From positions 124,001 to 188,000 of the forward strand of contig NZ_NPBJ01000023.1 of assembly GCF_002272075.1 (NCBI RefSeq): DNA of 64,000 bases. The letters are read 5' to 3'. The notes under the pieces are model-generated. The model made no database searches and had not been told where the DNA came from. It saw only the letters and a program-made list of their open reading frames with translations. The stretch comes from Terribacillus saccharophilus. Its GTDB lineage: Bacteria > Bacillota > Bacilli > Bacillales > Amphibacillaceae. Made by a program: the position numbers and the translations under genes. Below are positions 26,117 through 36,881 of this stretch, one piece after another. Numbering within the stretch: position 1 is the stretch's first letter; each line of letters starts with the position of its first letter.

Positions 26117-27180
26117 GAATGTTCTTTTATGATTTCAATTACACGTTGTTTCGCTTCTTGGCTTTCATAATGACTCATGTTTCGTAGAATTTCGTTTTTA
26201 TGTTCCTTGAGATCCTGTAAATGCTGAATTAAGGTAGCACTTGTCAGATCTTCTTCTTCCAGTACATCGGCATAGCCTTGTTTCTTGAAGGAGCTTGCAT
26301 TAAGCAGTTGATCGCCTCGGCTGGCTTTACGAGATAACGGAACCAGCAGCATCGGCTTGCGCAGAGCCAAAAATTCAAAAATCGCATTTGAACCTGCTCG
26401 TGACAAGACAAAATCAGAAGCTGCAAACAAATCGTTCAGTCCTTCGTTCACATATTCAAATTGTACGTATCCATCTCGCTTGATTGTATCATCCATTTGA
26501 TTTTTTCCGCAGATATGAACTATTTGGAATTCTTTTAGAAGTGTATCCAAGCTGGAACGAACAGCTTCGTTTATCAATTGGGAGCCACCGCTTCCTCCCA
26601 TGATAAACAGCACAGCTTTTTCAGGAGCAAAACCGAGTTGCTCCAAACCGACCCGGCGATTACCTTGAATTAGCTCATCCCGTACAACTGCTCCAACCCA
26701 TTCTGCTTTCTTGGCAGAAACATGTGATACCGTTTCTGCAAATGTCGTCACGATCTTCTTTGCGAATGGCATTGCAAGCTTATTCGCAAGTCCCGGTGTG
26801 ATATCTGATTCATGAATGACAGCTGGAATATGACGGAGCCAAGATGCAAACAACACCGGCACCGAAACAAATCCACCTTTGGAGAAAATCACATGTGGCT
26901 TCACTTTACCCATGATTCGATACGCCTGCATCGTACCTTTCATTACTTTGAAAGGATCTTTGAAATTCTCTTTAGACATGTACCTTCTCAGTTTTCCTGT
27001 TGAGATACTATGATAGGTCACGCCTTCCATCGGTTCAATCAGGTCACGCTCTATTCCATTTTTTGAACCAATGTAATCGATCTTCCATCCTTCCTGCCTG
27101 AATACAGGAATCAAGGCCACGTTCACGATTACATGGCCGGCAGTGCCGCCCCCCGTAAATAGAATCCGTTTTTCCTTCAT
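26101..27180 (-). CDS. murG: MurG-type UDP-GlcNAc:lipid I N-acetylglucosaminyltransferase
   Basis: A 359-residue GT28 glycosyltransferase. N-terminal GGGTAGHV loop, FSKGGFVSVP, HESDITPGLANK, the donor-domain GGSGGSQLIN and the sugar-binding SRAGSNAIFEFLAL with PLSRKASRGDQ. MurG adds GlcNAc to lipid I to make lipid II at the inner membrane face. The gene stands alone, not in a dcw cluster; whether it is the only copy cannot be told. The ATG at 27180 is chosen because AAGGAT precedes it. Confidence 0.85.
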   Translation of the reverse strand: MKEKRILFTGGGTAGHVIVNVALIPVFRQEGWKIDYIGSKNGIERDLIEPMEGVTYHSISTGKLRRYMSKENFKDPFKVMKGTMQAYRIMGKVKPHVIFSKGGFVSVPVLFASWLRHIPAVIHESDITPGLANKLAMPFAKKIVTTFAETVSHVSAKKAEWVGAVVRDELIQGNRRVGLEQLGFAPEKAVLFIMGGSGGSQLINEAVRSSLDTLLKEFQIVHICGKNQMDDTIKRDGYVQFEYVNEGLNDLFAASDFVLSRAGSNAIFEFLALRKPMLLVPLSRKASRGDQLLNASSFKKQGYADVLEEEDLTSATLIQHLQDLKEHKNEILRNMSHYESQEAKQRVIEIIKEHSKKTN

Positions 27181-27363
27181 GTTGTAAATCCTTCCCTTTC
27201 CCATTAAAGCACTTCTCTATTTAATATATCTGTAATTTATTTGTAATATAAACGAAACATTTTATCGCCTTCTCTATCCTAAAGTATATCACAAAAAAAA
27301 GAAAGGGCTTTTTGGCATATGACTAATATATGCTTTTTCAAGCCTATTCTTTCCAAAAAAACA

Positions 27364-27392
27364 GAAAAAACAGCAGTGAAAACACTGCTGTT
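27364..27392 (-). terminator. Terminator after yhbH
   Basis: Perfect 10-bp stem AACAGCAGTG / CACTGCTGTT, loop AAAA, with T6 and a further T7 on the minus strand. It begins at the yhbH stop codon. Confidence 0.88.
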
Positions 27393-28555
27393 CAGACGGG
27401 AACTTCTGCTTCTTCGTTCGAGAAGAAGCGATGCATTGCATAGAAGACATCGGTTTTCTTTCGCAGTACGTAATAACGGAATTTCGGATGATCCATCTTA
27501 CGGAAAATCTGCATCAATGTAGAATGACGGTTATACTGGTTGACCTCTCCGTAGCCGAACATACTTGATTTCTCGATAAGCTGGTTGATTAAACCAATGC
27601 AGCGACTATTATCAGAAGTAAGGTTGTCGCCATCTGAAAAATGGAACGGGTAAATATTATAAGCCGATGGTGGATACTTCTCATCTATTAACTGCAATGC
27701 TTTCCTGTAAGCTGAGGAACAGATTGTACCGCCGCTTTCTCCTTTTGAGAAAAAGGACTCTTCATCGACAACATTTGCTTCTGTATGATGGGCAATAAAC
27801 TCAATTTCGACTGTTTCGTATTTCGTTCGCAAGAATCTCGTCATCCAAAAGAAGAAGCTTCTTGCCACATATTTCTCCCAATTCCCCATACTGCCGCTCG
27901 TGTCAAGCATAGCAAGTACGACAGCCTTTGAATCCGGTTTTTCAATCGCGTCCCATGTTTTGTAACGTACATCTTCCGGATAAATCGGAGCGAATGCGGC
28001 AGTGCCACTTAAAGCATTTCGTTTGAACGCCTCCAGCATTGTTCGTTTTTTGTCGATATTACCGACAAGTCCTGTTTTACGGATGTCATGGAACGCAATA
28101 TCCGTTACAATCATTTGTTGTTCATCTTTTTGCTCCAGATTCGGCAGCTCCAGCTGACTGTAAAAATTCTCTTCCAGTTCTTCAAAAGATACTTCCGCTT
28201 CATAGTAGTCTTGACCAGGATGATCTCCAGCTTCCCCTTGCCCTTTTCCAGGTGCCTTCTGCTGACCGCCAGCACGCCCCAGCACATCTCCTACTTTACT
28301 GCCGCCTTTTCCTTGGCCGGCATGTTTATTCTTGTCTTGGCTATAGCGGATTTTGTATTCATCCAATGATCTAATCGGTATTTTGATCAGATCTTTTCCA
28401 TTAGACATGATAATATTTTCTTCTGTGATCAAATCGGGCAGCTTGTTCTTCAATACTTCCTGGACCTTCTCCTGATGCCGCTTTTGATCATCATATCCTT
28501 TTCGATGGAGGGACCAGTCTTCTTCTGACACTGCAAAATGATTGGAATCACTCAT
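27392..28555 (-). CDS. yhbH: YhbH sporulation protein (DUF444, vWA-like)
   Basis: A 387-residue protein of the DUF444 family (B. subtilis YhbH, E. coli YeaH). The N-terminal part has [15 protein letters not shown] and a Gly/Gln-rich linker (about 75-112); the C-terminal half is von Willebrand A-like with the MIDAS motif MLDTSGSMG. It usually sits directly beside the kinase gene prkA; here it is 16 kb away beside the germination operon. AAGGAGG precedes the ATG. Confidence 0.92.
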   Translation of the reverse strand: MSDSNHFAVSEEDWSLHRKGYDDQKRHQEKVQEVLKNKLPDLITEENIIMSNGKDLIKIPIRSLDEYKIRYSQDKNKHAGQGKGGSKVGDVLGRAGGQQKAPGKGQGEAGDHPGQDYYEAEVSFEELEENFYSQLELPNLEQKDEQQMIVTDIAFHDIRKTGLVGNIDKKRTMLEAFKRNALSGTAAFAPIYPEDVRYKTWDAIEKPDSKAVVLAMLDTSGSMGNWEKYVARSFFFWMTRFLRTKYETVEIEFIAHHTEANVVDEESFFSKGESGGTICSSAYRKALQLIDEKYPPSAYNIYPFHFSDGDNLTSDNSRCIGLINQLIEKSSMFGYGEVNQYNRHSTLMQIFRKMDHPKFRYYVLRKKTDVFYAMHRFFSNEEAEVPV

Positions 28556-28636
28556 TCGCCAGCCTCCTTAAGATAATTAGTCTATCTTATGCGGGAGTGC
28601 TGGTATTGATTAAACAAACTATAGAAAAGTGTTAAA

Positions 28637-29755
28637 TTATCTGAAAATTCCACGCGAACGGATGTTTACATTGATATGAGGTACTATTTCAATCTCTTTA
28701 AAATCCTTTTCCCAATCGAGTTTTTTCCAATAGGAAGGATAATGTCCATAGATACTTCGACCGATTCCGAATACGTCGCTATTTGCTTCTTGAATTGTGC
28801 TGATTGTCTCATTGGCCTGGTCGGTCAATGCCTGCTCCAGTTTTTTCTTAACTTTAGGCAATTCATTCAATGAGAGGTGGTCTTGTGGGTATTCTTGGAT
28901 CATTACCGTTAAATCCAATTTGATATCAGTCCTGACTTTGTTCTGTTTATCTGGTCGGGACTTAATTTTGCTGGAAAAGTCTTCTATATTAATCGTCGTA
29001 TAGTTAACTGGTTCCGGGTTCTTCCCATCAAATATCTTAGCAGTGATTCTGGCTACCTTCCCTTTTTGTTTCTTCATCAACAGGAACAGAGTGGTATGTT
29101 CGAATGCAATATCCTTCCCCGTATAACTTGATTTATGAAATAATGCTAACCCGTCATAAGATACTGTCTTCCCGCCATCTCCAACCTGCAATAGAGGCAA
29201 AGCAAAGTCTTCCCCCTCTTCATATAGCTCTGATCCAATTGCTTGCAAACTGCTCTCAAATGAGTTTGTAGTATCTACTTCAGAGTCAAGTATGCCTTCT
29301 ATATATTCACTCGGACGTAACTCTGATTTTGGGACTACTTTCAGCGCTTGTTCCGCACTGCCCTTCACTACCGCCGGGACGACATCAAGATGCATCCTAG
29401 GATCACGGTAATAAGCATCGACATACGGATAAATATCCTGTTTGGCAAGATTCGATCCGAATAAAAGGACATCGAGTTGCGCCGGACTATAGGTGGACGA
29501 TAGCCGTCTATCAATATTCGTGCGTGCTTCAGAAGGCGTATTTCCGGTAGCTGTAAGAAATTGTGTTGATTCTTTCCCAGGTCCCTGCGCACTATTTTGT
29601 ACATTCGGGATGAGAATCGTGTTTTTATAGACACCATCTTCTGTCATATCATAGGCTGCCGTAATGCCAAGCTTCACTTCCTTAAATTCCCGGGTATCCC
29701 AGCAGCCAGACAAAAGCAGTATGCAGCTTATCAATATGATAATCAGCTTTTTCAT
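28637..29755 (-). CDS. gerAC: Spore germination receptor C subunit, Ger(x)C lipoprotein
   Basis: A 372-residue lipoprotein with lipobox LLSGC (Cys about 18) directly followed by WDTREFKEV, the standard start of Ger(x)C proteins. It is the outer-face subunit of a nutrient germinant receptor in the spore inner membrane. Its ATG overlaps the B subunit stop (ATGA). The germinant cannot be named, so the symbol is generic for the family. Confidence 0.88.
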   Translation of the reverse strand: MKKLIIILISCILLLSGCWDTREFKEVKLGITAAYDMTEDGVYKNTILIPNVQNSAQGPGKESTQFLTATGNTPSEARTNIDRRLSSTYSPAQLDVLLFGSNLAKQDIYPYVDAYYRDPRMHLDVVPAVVKGSAEQALKVVPKSELRPSEYIEGILDSEVDTTNSFESSLQAIGSELYEEGEDFALPLLQVGDGGKTVSYDGLALFHKSSYTGKDIAFEHTTLFLLMKKQKGKVARITAKIFDGKNPEPVNYTTINIEDFSSKIKSRPDKQNKVRTDIKLDLTVMIQEYPQDHLSLNELPKVKKKLEQALTDQANETISTIQEANSDVFGIGRSIYGHYPSYWKKLDWEKDFKEIEIVPHINVNIRSRGIFR

Positions 29756-30867
29756 TGTACTGCCTCCTTTTTCTTATCTTTTCTGCGCAGAAAAGATAGC
29801 AGGAATAATAGAATCGGAATAAGTACAGTGAAGTATTCCGTTATCTTATCTTGGAAATCAATAATCACTCTGAAATTTTTCTCATTAAGTCCACTCCAAT
29901 AAGAAACAGCGAGCACGATAATGGCAGCCGTATACACATTCAGCATCTTTTTCTTAGATTTCGGGATCTTAGCAAAAGCCCTTTCTGCACCATACAAGTA
30001 CGCAGCGAAAGCCGTCATGGCAAAAACCGTCCACAACGAAAGGACAAATATATCAATCCTCGTGATAATGACAGAATCAGCAGTGCGTAGCATATATAGA
30101 ACGGGCTGGGACACATGATCGATCTGATCAGATCCGAAATGAGCAAAAGAAACAATAACTGTATATAGATAGAAGAAGATAACGATTAAGTTGGCACCGA
30201 CCAACGTCCGTGTTTGCTTTTTATAGGAGCCTTGAGCATAAGGCAGAAATAACAATAGCAAGACATAACTGCTAAGCGAATAGAGAGTGACCCGTATTCC
30301 TTCTATATAATCGGAAAAGGATGCCTGACCTATCGGAAGCATATAAATGAACTTCGCATCTACAAATCCAAAAAGGAATAAAACGGAAATAAGGAACAAG
30401 ATGACTGCGAAAAAGGTGAACACCTTAGCTATTAGTGTCAGCCCCCCCGAAATGGTGTAGACTGCACAAATGAGCATTAATGCGTATAACACAAGAATCG
30501 GTGTCTCTGGAAGCAGCCATTCGTTAATTAATTCGCCGAAGGATGTAAGAAGGTAGATCGCAACAACAAGAAAATAAACATAATAGCCAAACCCCGCAAC
30601 ACTTCCCAACGTCTTACCAAAAATACTTTTCATGATATCGAATAGACCTTCTCCAGGAAAGCATCTGCTAATATGCACTATCATCAGTACAAAGAAAATA
30701 GAAATCACACCGCCGATAAGCAACGAAATCCAACCATCTGCACCCACTTCTCTATGGAGCACTGTCGGGAGATTCAGGATATCCACACCGATTTGACTCT
30801 GGATAAAGATATAAGCAAGCTGAGATAGGGTGATTTTCTGCTTCGTGTCACTTTTAGTCATTTTCAT
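29752..30867 (-). CDS. gerAB: Spore germination receptor B subunit (GerAB/YndE family permease)
   Basis: A 371-residue membrane protein with about ten helices, of the APC-superfamily spore germination group (ITLSQLAYIFIQSQIGVDILNLP near the start). It is the ligand-binding subunit. The ATG lies inside the end of the A-subunit gene without a clear ribosome site, so it depends on translational coupling; a second ATG lies two codons on. Confidence 0.87.
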   Translation of the reverse strand: MKMTKSDTKQKITLSQLAYIFIQSQIGVDILNLPTVLHREVGADGWISLLIGGVISIFFVLMIVHISRCFPGEGLFDIMKSIFGKTLGSVAGFGYYVYFLVVAIYLLTSFGELINEWLLPETPILVLYALMLICAVYTISGGLTLIAKVFTFFAVILFLISVLFLFGFVDAKFIYMLPIGQASFSDYIEGIRVTLYSLSSYVLLLLFLPYAQGSYKKQTRTLVGANLIVIFFYLYTVIVSFAHFGSDQIDHVSQPVLYMLRTADSVIITRIDIFVLSLWTVFAMTAFAAYLYGAERAFAKIPKSKKKMLNVYTAAIIVLAVSYWSGLNEKNFRVIIDFQDKITEYFTVLIPILLFLLSFLRRKDKKKEAVQ

Positions 30868-32344
30868 CACTCAGTTCATTTGACTTATATGGGCGCGGTG
30901 ATGCTAATTGCTCTGGCCGGCGCTTCATTAGAAATTGCGGTACCCGTATTATGGTATCTTTTAAATCCCGGAATTGGATTGGTGTAAAGTAACTAAGACC
31001 CAAAGATTCCACCCGGCACAGATGAATCAAAACCATCAGTAAACCGAAAGCAATACCGATGAAGCCAAGTACTGAGCTAAGGATAATCAGTGGGAAAGTC
31101 AATATCCGCAACGAATCGCTCATTTCATTCGATGGCACAACAAATGATGCGAGTGATGTGAGGGCAATAACGATTACCATCAAATTAGAGACCAATCCAG
31201 CTGTCACTATCGCATCCCCGATAACAAGACCTCCGACAATACCAATTGTTGAACCGATTGGAGACGGTAGCCGGATACCAGATTCCCGAATTAGCTCTAT
31301 GACAATAACCATGAGAATTGCTTCTACAATAGGCGGGTAAGCAATATCCCGAATAGACCCTAATACAGGAGAAATAAGTGCTTCCGGAATCACTTCGAAG
31401 TGAAAGCCGACTACTGCAATATAAAAGGATGGCAGCGTGATAGCCAGAATAAAACTGAACAGACGAATAAATCGAAGATAAGTTGCCACGAGCCAGCGAG
31501 TGTTATAATCATCCGGCGATTGATAGAAAGCATAAAATGTAACCGGTGCAATCAAACAAGTAGGATTGTTCGCGAATAAAATAGCAATCCTCCCCTCCAT
31601 AAGCTGCGAAACAGTTTTATCCGGTCTTTCCGTACTCAAGAACTGCGGGAAGATACTATAAGTGCGATCCTCGATGTATTCACTGAACGCTCCTGCGCTT
31701 AATAAGGAATCATTGCTGATATTTTTCACCCTTTTTTCCAGTTCCTTCACTACACCTGGATTGACTATACCCTCCACATAAACTAAAGCAATTTCAGACT
31801 CTGTATAATCACCAACTGTCAGCTTCTTTATCGTAAGACTGCGATGCTGGATACGGCGCCGAATAAGGTTGATATTCTGCTTGATATCCTCATTGAATCC
31901 ATCATGCGATCCTTTGATAACTTTTTCATTCACAGGTTCCGTGATCGCCCGGGTCACATTCTGCTGAACATTAAAGAGGTAGAAAGTGGCATTCCCTTCA
32001 ATCATATAGACAGCCTTGCCTGCAAGCAGGGAAGACACTGCTTTATTAAGATCATCATTTTCTTCCCGATCTTTTATCTTCTTTATATCACCGTCCGTCT
32101 TGAGCAGCGGCTCGAATATATAACGCTGCATTTTATCTGGATCCGTAATATCATCCAAATAGACCAGTGCCTGTTTATTCCCTGGAAGCAGACGAATCTT
32201 AAGATCTGTCGAATTTCGTAATTCCTCTTTCATATATTGAATATTCTTCTCCAGTGATGCTGTGGATTGATGCGGTGGCATCTTGTCTTCCCGAATAACT
32301 TTTTCCTGTACCGGCTGGTTCTTTTTCTGTTTGAAAAAACCCAT
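30854..32344 (-). CDS. gerAA: Spore germination receptor A subunit (GerAA family)
   Basis: A 496-residue protein: a hydrophilic N-terminal part (1-250) with a Lys/Gln-rich leader, then the membrane domain with PVTFYAFYQSPDDYN, IAYPPIVEAILMV and SPIGSTIGIVGGLVIGDA, all typical of GerA/GerBA. It forms the oligomeric ion channel of the receptor. The ATG at 32344 follows AAAGGTG by 8 bases; the frame is open further upstream without a site. I could not find a convincing sigma-G promoter before it. Confidence 0.88.
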   Translation of the reverse strand: MGFFKQKKNQPVQEKVIREDKMPPHQSTASLEKNIQYMKEELRNSTDLKIRLLPGNKQALVYLDDITDPDKMQRYIFEPLLKTDGDIKKIKDREENDDLNKAVSSLLAGKAVYMIEGNATFYLFNVQQNVTRAITEPVNEKVIKGSHDGFNEDIKQNINLIRRRIQHRSLTIKKLTVGDYTESEIALVYVEGIVNPGVVKELEKRVKNISNDSLLSAGAFSEYIEDRTYSIFPQFLSTERPDKTVSQLMEGRIAILFANNPTCLIAPVTFYAFYQSPDDYNTRWLVATYLRFIRLFSFILAITLPSFYIAVVGFHFEVIPEALISPVLGSIRDIAYPPIVEAILMVIVIELIRESGIRLPSPIGSTIGIVGGLVIGDAIVTAGLVSNLMVIVIALTSLASFVVPSNEMSDSLRILTFPLIILSSVLGFIGIAFGLLMVLIHLCRVESLGLSYFTPIQFRDLKDTIIRVPQFLMKRRPEQLASPRPYKSNELSDEND

Positions 32345-32418
32345 GGCGACGCACCTTTCCAGTTTCATTTCCGTTAGTTTGTGCAGGTACAGGAAAGATA
32401 TGTAGGAAATTGAGCACA

Positions 32419-32454
32419 CAAAAAAACCACCCTCATTTTTACAGAGGGCGGTTC
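32419..32454 (-). terminator. Terminator after odhB
   Basis: Minus-strand stem AACCGCCCTC / GAGGGTGGTT with one mismatch and a T7 tail, between odhB and the gerA-type operon. Confidence 0.85.
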
Positions 32455-32465
32455 TTCGTATAGAT

Positions 32466-33731
32466 TTAACCTTCTAATAGTAAATCGTACGGATCTTCAA
32501 GCAATTGCTTGATACGTACAAGGAACTGGACCGCATCTTTTCCATCTACAATACGGTGATCGTAAGACAATGCAAGGTACATCATCGGACGAATTTGAAT
32601 TGTATCATCCGGCATGGCAATCGGACGTTTCTGGATTGTATGCATTCCCAGGATACCAACTTGCGGTGTGTTCAGAATCGGTGTGGAAACGAGTGAACCG
32701 AAGATACCGCCATTTGTAATCGTGAATGAACCACCGTTCAATTCATCCAAGCTAAGCTCTTTGTTACGAGCCTTTTTGCCTAATCGGGAAATCTCACTTT
32801 CAATGCCTGCAAAGTCAAGTCGATCAGCGTCTCGGACGACTGGAACAACTAGTCCATCGTCGGTAGATACAGCGATTCCAACATCATAGAATTTCTTCAG
32901 AACAATTTCATTATCCTGAATCTCTGCATTGATGTAAGGGAACTCCTTCAATGCACCTACAACTGCTTTCGTGAAGAAGGACATAAATCCAAGCTTCACA
33001 TCATGTTTTTCAAGGAATTTATCTTTCCGTTCACTGCGTAGCTGCATGACTGCTGTCATATCGACTTCATTGAAAGTGGTGAGCATTGCGGACGTGTGCT
33101 GTGCTTCCACGAGCCTGTTCGCAATCGTTTGACGGCGGCGAGTCATTTTTACACGCTCGACTGGTTTTTCAAACTCTGTCTTTGCAGATTGCTTCGATTT
33201 ATCATCTTTGGCCTGCTTGGCAGGCTTTGCTTTCGGTTTCGCTGCTTCCTCGACATCTTCTGGCCGAACTCTTCCAAATGGGTCACGTGCTGAGATCTCA
33301 TCCAGGCTGATACCTAACTCACGAGCACGTTTACGAGCTGCCGGAGTTGCTAGCGTATTTTTATTAGCCGCAGCAGGTTCTGCTGCTTCTACTTTGGTCT
33401 CTTCCTTCTTCTCTTCAGCCGGTGCTTCTGCTACAGCTGCCGCTTCTGCTTTCGTCTCTTCTGCTGCAGAAGTGTCCGCTTCACCGCCAGCTTCTCCATT
33501 CTCGTCAACTGTCGCAATGATATCGCCTACTTCTACATCATCTCCAGCTTCCTTTAGCAGTTCCTTCACCACACCGCTATATTCAGCATTGACTTCCACA
33601 TTTACCTTATCTGTTTCCAATTCAAGAACAGGATCCCCCTTCTCAACATGGTCACCTGGATTGACTAACCACTCGGAGATTGTTCCCTCTGTAATTGATT
33701 CTGCCAGCTCTGGTACTTTTAGTTCCTTCAT
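32466..33731 (-). CDS. odhB: 2-oxoglutarate dehydrogenase E2, dihydrolipoyl succinyltransferase
   Basis: A 421-residue E2 protein. Lipoyl domain 1-75 with the lipoylated Lys42 in ETDKVNV; an Ala/Glu-rich linker; the E3-binding domain about 125-160 ([16 protein letters not shown]); a catalytic domain ending [15 protein letters not shown] with the active-site His. It transfers the succinyl group to CoA in the TCA cycle. The start overlaps the odhA stop by four bases. Confidence 0.95.
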   Translation of the reverse strand: MKELKVPELAESITEGTISEWLVNPGDHVEKGDPVLELETDKVNVEVNAEYSGVVKELLKEAGDDVEVGDIIATVDENGEAGGEADTSAAEETKAEAAAVAEAPAEEKKEETKVEAAEPAAANKNTLATPAARKRARELGISLDEISARDPFGRVRPEDVEEAAKPKAKPAKQAKDDKSKQSAKTEFEKPVERVKMTRRRQTIANRLVEAQHTSAMLTTFNEVDMTAVMQLRSERKDKFLEKHDVKLGFMSFFTKAVVGALKEFPYINAEIQDNEIVLKKFYDVGIAVSTDDGLVVPVVRDADRLDFAGIESEISRLGKKARNKELSLDELNGGSFTITNGGIFGSLVSTPILNTPQVGILGMHTIQKRPIAMPDDTIQIRPMMYLALSYDHRIVDGKDAVQFLVRIKQLLEDPYDLLLEG

Positions 33732-36574
33732 ACGCTAACTCCTCCCTTGGACAGCTTTAAGGCTTGATTGATGATCTGCTTTTGTTCTGTTTTATGGACA
33801 GCAGGCTTTCCTACTGCAGGTGAAGCGCGATCCGGACGGCCGATATACTCAAGCGTCTGATCTTCTGAAAGGATTGCTTCAATTCTGTCACGGACGAATG
33901 TCCAGGCTCCCATATTACGTGGTTCTTCCTGCACCCATCTTACTTCACTGATAGAAGGGTAATCTTCTAGGATTTGTTTGATTTTTTGGGCAGGGAATGG
34001 ATAAAGCTGCTCCAGACGGACGATATGGAGTTCTTCAAATGCACCCGCTTCTTTTTCCATTGCTTCTTCCAGGTCCACCATCACTTTTCCGCTTCCTAAT
34101 ACGAGTGTTTTAGCTGTTTCAGATGTCGCCTCGTTGTTAGGCTGAACACGCAAGGACGAAAAGCTTCCTTCTGTGAATTCTTCCAGCTTACTTGCCAGAC
34201 GAGCACTCCGCATCAAGCTTTTCGGCGTCATGAGTACAAGAGGCCTTGCCTCTTCCCTTCCCCCAAGTTTTGCTTGTCTGCGAAGCAGGTGAAACAGCTG
34301 GGCGGAACTTGTTACATTTGCGATAATCAAATTATTCTCTGCTGCAAGCTGAAGGAATCTTTCCACCCGGCCGCTTGAATGCTCCGGACCTTGCCCTTCG
34401 TATCCATGCGGCAGCAACATAGCCATATTGGACTTTTCGCCCCATTTTGCACGACCAGCTGCAATAAACTGATCGAAAAGAACCTGTCCTGTATTAGCAA
34501 AGTCACCGAATTGCGCTTCCCAAAGTACGAAAGCATTTGGATTGTGTACGCTATAGCCATACTCAAAGCCGATAACACCCGCTTCTGATAGCGGACTATT
34601 ATGAAGAGCAAATGATTTTGCTTCATCTAACCCATGCAGCGGTGAATATGTCGCGTCTGTTTCGACATCATGCAGCACGGCATGTCGATGGGCAAATGTG
34701 CCTCGTTCTGAATCCTGACCCGTCAGACGTATTGGCGTGCCGTCCTGCAAGATGCTAGCATAAGCCAAAATCTCACCGACAGCCCAGTCTGCTTTGCCTT
34801 CTTCTTCAAAAGCCTGGTGCCGCTTCGAAATAATCTTGATTAACTTTTTAAAGACTTGGAATCCTTCCGGCCTTTTTTGAAGCTGTCTATTAAGGGAGAA
34901 CAGTGTATCTGCTGGGACACTAGTTTTGATATTGGGCAGATCACATTTCAAAGCTTCCGGTTCTGGCTTCGGCAGCTTCTCCTTCGCATCTTCTTCCTTC
35001 ATATTTTGGAAGATATCCTTCAGATGTTCACCGACTTGCGCACTAAGAGAATCGTAGCCTTCTTGTCCTGTGATAACTTTTTCTTCTTCCAGTTTCGCAG
35101 AGAAGATTTTCGCTACCGTATCATGTGCATCGATATCTTGATACAGGATCGGCTGTGTCGAACGCGGTTCATCCATCTCGTTATGTCCATATCGGCGGTA
35201 GCCGACAAGATCAATCAGGATACTCTTATGGAAACGCTGGCGGTAACGGAAAGCAAGCAATGCTGCTGCCACACATGCAAGTGGGTCGTCAGCGTTTACA
35301 TGAACAATTGGAATTTCGAAACCTTTTGCTAAATCACTTGCGTATCGAGTAGAACGTCCATCCCGGCGATTCGTTGTAAAGCCGACCTGGTTGTTTGCAA
35401 TAATATGCACTGAGCCAGCAGTCGAATAACCCGGTAAATCACCTAGGTTAAGCGTTTCAGCTACAACTCCTTCTCCGATAAAAGCAGCATCTCCATGGAT
35501 GAGGATACTAAGCGCTTTTGATGGGTCTTGATCCGGATACCCTGCATGTGAGGTATTATCCTGCGCCGCTCTTGTAAATCCTTCTACAATCGGATTCACA
35601 AATTCCAAGTGGGACGGGTTGTTAGCCAATGTGATGGTTGTATGCTTTTCTTGCCCTTCATGATGTTCTGCTACAGCTCCGAAATGGTACTTCACATCAC
35701 CAGTCCAGCCGCCATGCAGCCCACCTGATCCTTCTGAAGGAAGCAATTCTTTCTCACCCGTATGATTGAATTCAGAGAAGATAAGATCGAAAGGCTTGCC
35801 TAATACATGTGCCAGTACGGATAGCCTTCCTCTATGTGCCATACCAAGCATCACTTCATCTGTATCAGCGAGACACGCTTCTTTAATGATAGAATCCAGC
35901 ATCGGAACCATCGCTTCAAGACCTTCGATGGAGAAACGCTTCTGACCGACGAAAGTACGAGCTAAGAATGATTCAAAGCCTTCTACATCTGTAAGCCGTT
36001 TCAAAATTTCCTTTTTATCAGATTCACTCCACCCAGGAATATAGGATGCAGTCTCAATTTGGTCTTGTAGCCATTTTCGCTCTTCATGATTGCCGACATG
36101 ATCATACTCGAAGGAAGTAGTGCCTGCATACCTTTCCTTCAATAGCTGCACGGCATCCAGGGCCGTATGTACATTCTTCGGAGCGTCTCCCCATACAAAG
36201 CTTGCCGGTATATCCCGCAAGTCAGATTCAGTCAGCTGATAATCTTCCATTTTGGTCAGCACCATAGTTTCCGCATGCTCTTTGCCTACTGGATAAATAT
36301 CTGCTTCTAAATGTCCATAGCGGCGAATTGCTTCTACAAGCTGAATCGCTGCCGTGATTTTCTTAATGGATGCTTCGGACATTCCTGTTGATGGAGCGTC
36401 TTCCCCTCGACGCTGCATCACCCTTGGCTCTCCATGCGTATCGAATAGTTCCTTTAATGATGCTTCCACTGATTCCGGATCTTGCCTGTATTTGTCGTAT
36501 TGCTCTTCCACATAACCCATATTCGGTCCATGGAAGTTCTCCCAGAATCTTTCGCTAGATTCCTTTTGTCCCAC
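33728..36574 (-). CDS. odhA: 2-oxoglutarate dehydrogenase E1 component
   Basis: A 948-residue thiamine-diphosphate enzyme decarboxylating 2-oxoglutarate. N-terminal [20 protein letters not shown], the TPP site [19 protein letters not shown] and [11 protein letters not shown] are visible. The start was set at GTG 36574, seven bases after GGGGGG; the frame extends five codons further to a TTG. The promoter upstream is flanked by two cre-like sites, in line with catabolite repression of odhAB in Bacillus. Confidence 0.94.
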   Translation of the reverse strand: MGQKESSERFWENFHGPNMGYVEEQYDKYRQDPESVEASLKELFDTHGEPRVMQRRGEDAPSTGMSEASIKKITAAIQLVEAIRRYGHLEADIYPVGKEHAETMVLTKMEDYQLTESDLRDIPASFVWGDAPKNVHTALDAVQLLKERYAGTTSFEYDHVGNHEERKWLQDQIETASYIPGWSESDKKEILKRLTDVEGFESFLARTFVGQKRFSIEGLEAMVPMLDSIIKEACLADTDEVMLGMAHRGRLSVLAHVLGKPFDLIFSEFNHTGEKELLPSEGSGGLHGGWTGDVKYHFGAVAEHHEGQEKHTTITLANNPSHLEFVNPIVEGFTRAAQDNTSHAGYPDQDPSKALSILIHGDAAFIGEGVVAETLNLGDLPGYSTAGSVHIIANNQVGFTTNRRDGRSTRYASDLAKGFEIPIVHVNADDPLACVAAALLAFRYRQRFHKSILIDLVGYRRYGHNEMDEPRSTQPILYQDIDAHDTVAKIFSAKLEEEKVITGQEGYDSLSAQVGEHLKDIFQNMKEEDAKEKLPKPEPEALKCDLPNIKTSVPADTLFSLNRQLQKRPEGFQVFKKLIKIISKRHQAFEEEGKADWAVGEILAYASILQDGTPIRLTGQDSERGTFAHRHAVLHDVETDATYSPLHGLDEAKSFALHNSPLSEAGVIGFEYGYSVHNPNAFVLWEAQFGDFANTGQVLFDQFIAAGRAKWGEKSNMAMLLPHGYEGQGPEHSSGRVERFLQLAAENNLIIANVTSSAQLFHLLRRQAKLGGREEARPLVLMTPKSLMRSARLASKLEEFTEGSFSSLRVQPNNEATSETAKTLVLGSGKVMVDLEEAMEKEAGAFEELHIVRLEQLYPFPAQKIKQILEDYPSISEVRWVQEEPRNMGAWTFVRDRIEAILSEDQTLEYIGRPDRASPAVGKPAVHKTEQKQIINQALKLSKGGVSV

Positions 36575-36715
36575 GACTGTTCCCCCCAATAGAAGTAACT
36601 TTTTTTAAAATAGTAAAGGCTTAGAAATTGGAAATTATTTTAAGTGGCTTAATACGTTTTCACATTCCCAATATACCGTAACGAGACAAAACTTACAACT
36701 AAAACAAGAAATTTT

Positions 36716-36728
36716 TTAAAACGCTTTC
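36716..36728. promoter_or_regulatory. cre-like site downstream of the odhA promoter
   Basis: AAAGCGTTTT core on the minus strand about 15 bases after the predicted transcription start. Two mismatches to the CcpA consensus. Confidence 0.4.
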
Positions 36729-36746
36729 TTCATTGATATATAAGGG

Positions 36747-36775
36747 TTTATATAATACCACTTCATAAATATCAA
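36747..36775 (-). promoter_or_regulatory. Sigma-A promoter of odhAB
   Basis: Minus-strand TTGATA (36775-36770) and TATAAA (36752-36747) with a 17-base spacer. The transcript would have a leader of about 165 bases. The 307-base gap between odhA and the surface-protein gene holds this promoter, two cre-like sites and a terminator. Confidence 0.68.
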
Positions 36776-36780
36776 CATTT

Positions 36781-36796
36781 TGAAAGCGTTTTTACA
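36781..36796. promoter_or_regulatory. cre-like site upstream of the odhA promoter
   Basis: TGAAAGCGTTTTTACA matches the CcpA operator consensus with one mismatch and lies just upstream of the -35. Confidence 0.5.
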
Positions 36797-36836
36797 TTTT
36801 TGTTTCAGCAAGAAAAAATCATTGCTTTTTTAAGTT

Positions 36837-36876
36837 AAAAAAAGGATAATCGGAAAGTTATTTTCCAATTATCCTC
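36837..36876 (-). terminator. Terminator after the LPDTA surface protein
   Basis: Minus-strand interrupted stem GGATAAT-GGAAA / TTTCC-ATTATCC followed by T7. Confidence 0.8.
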
Positions 36877-36881
36877 CATCT

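Noticed and set aside
28564-28585. AAGATA / TATCTT inverted repeat before yhbH
   Set aside because: No T run on either strand and a short stem; not supported as a terminator or operator.
32350-32420. Search for a sigma-G promoter before the gerA-type operon
   Set aside because: The best -10 (CATATCT) has two mismatches and no fitting -35, so no promoter is called.
33208-33738. Ser/Ala-rich 176-codon plus-strand frame opposite odhB
   Set aside because: Low-complexity shadow of the Ala/Glu-rich odhB linker.
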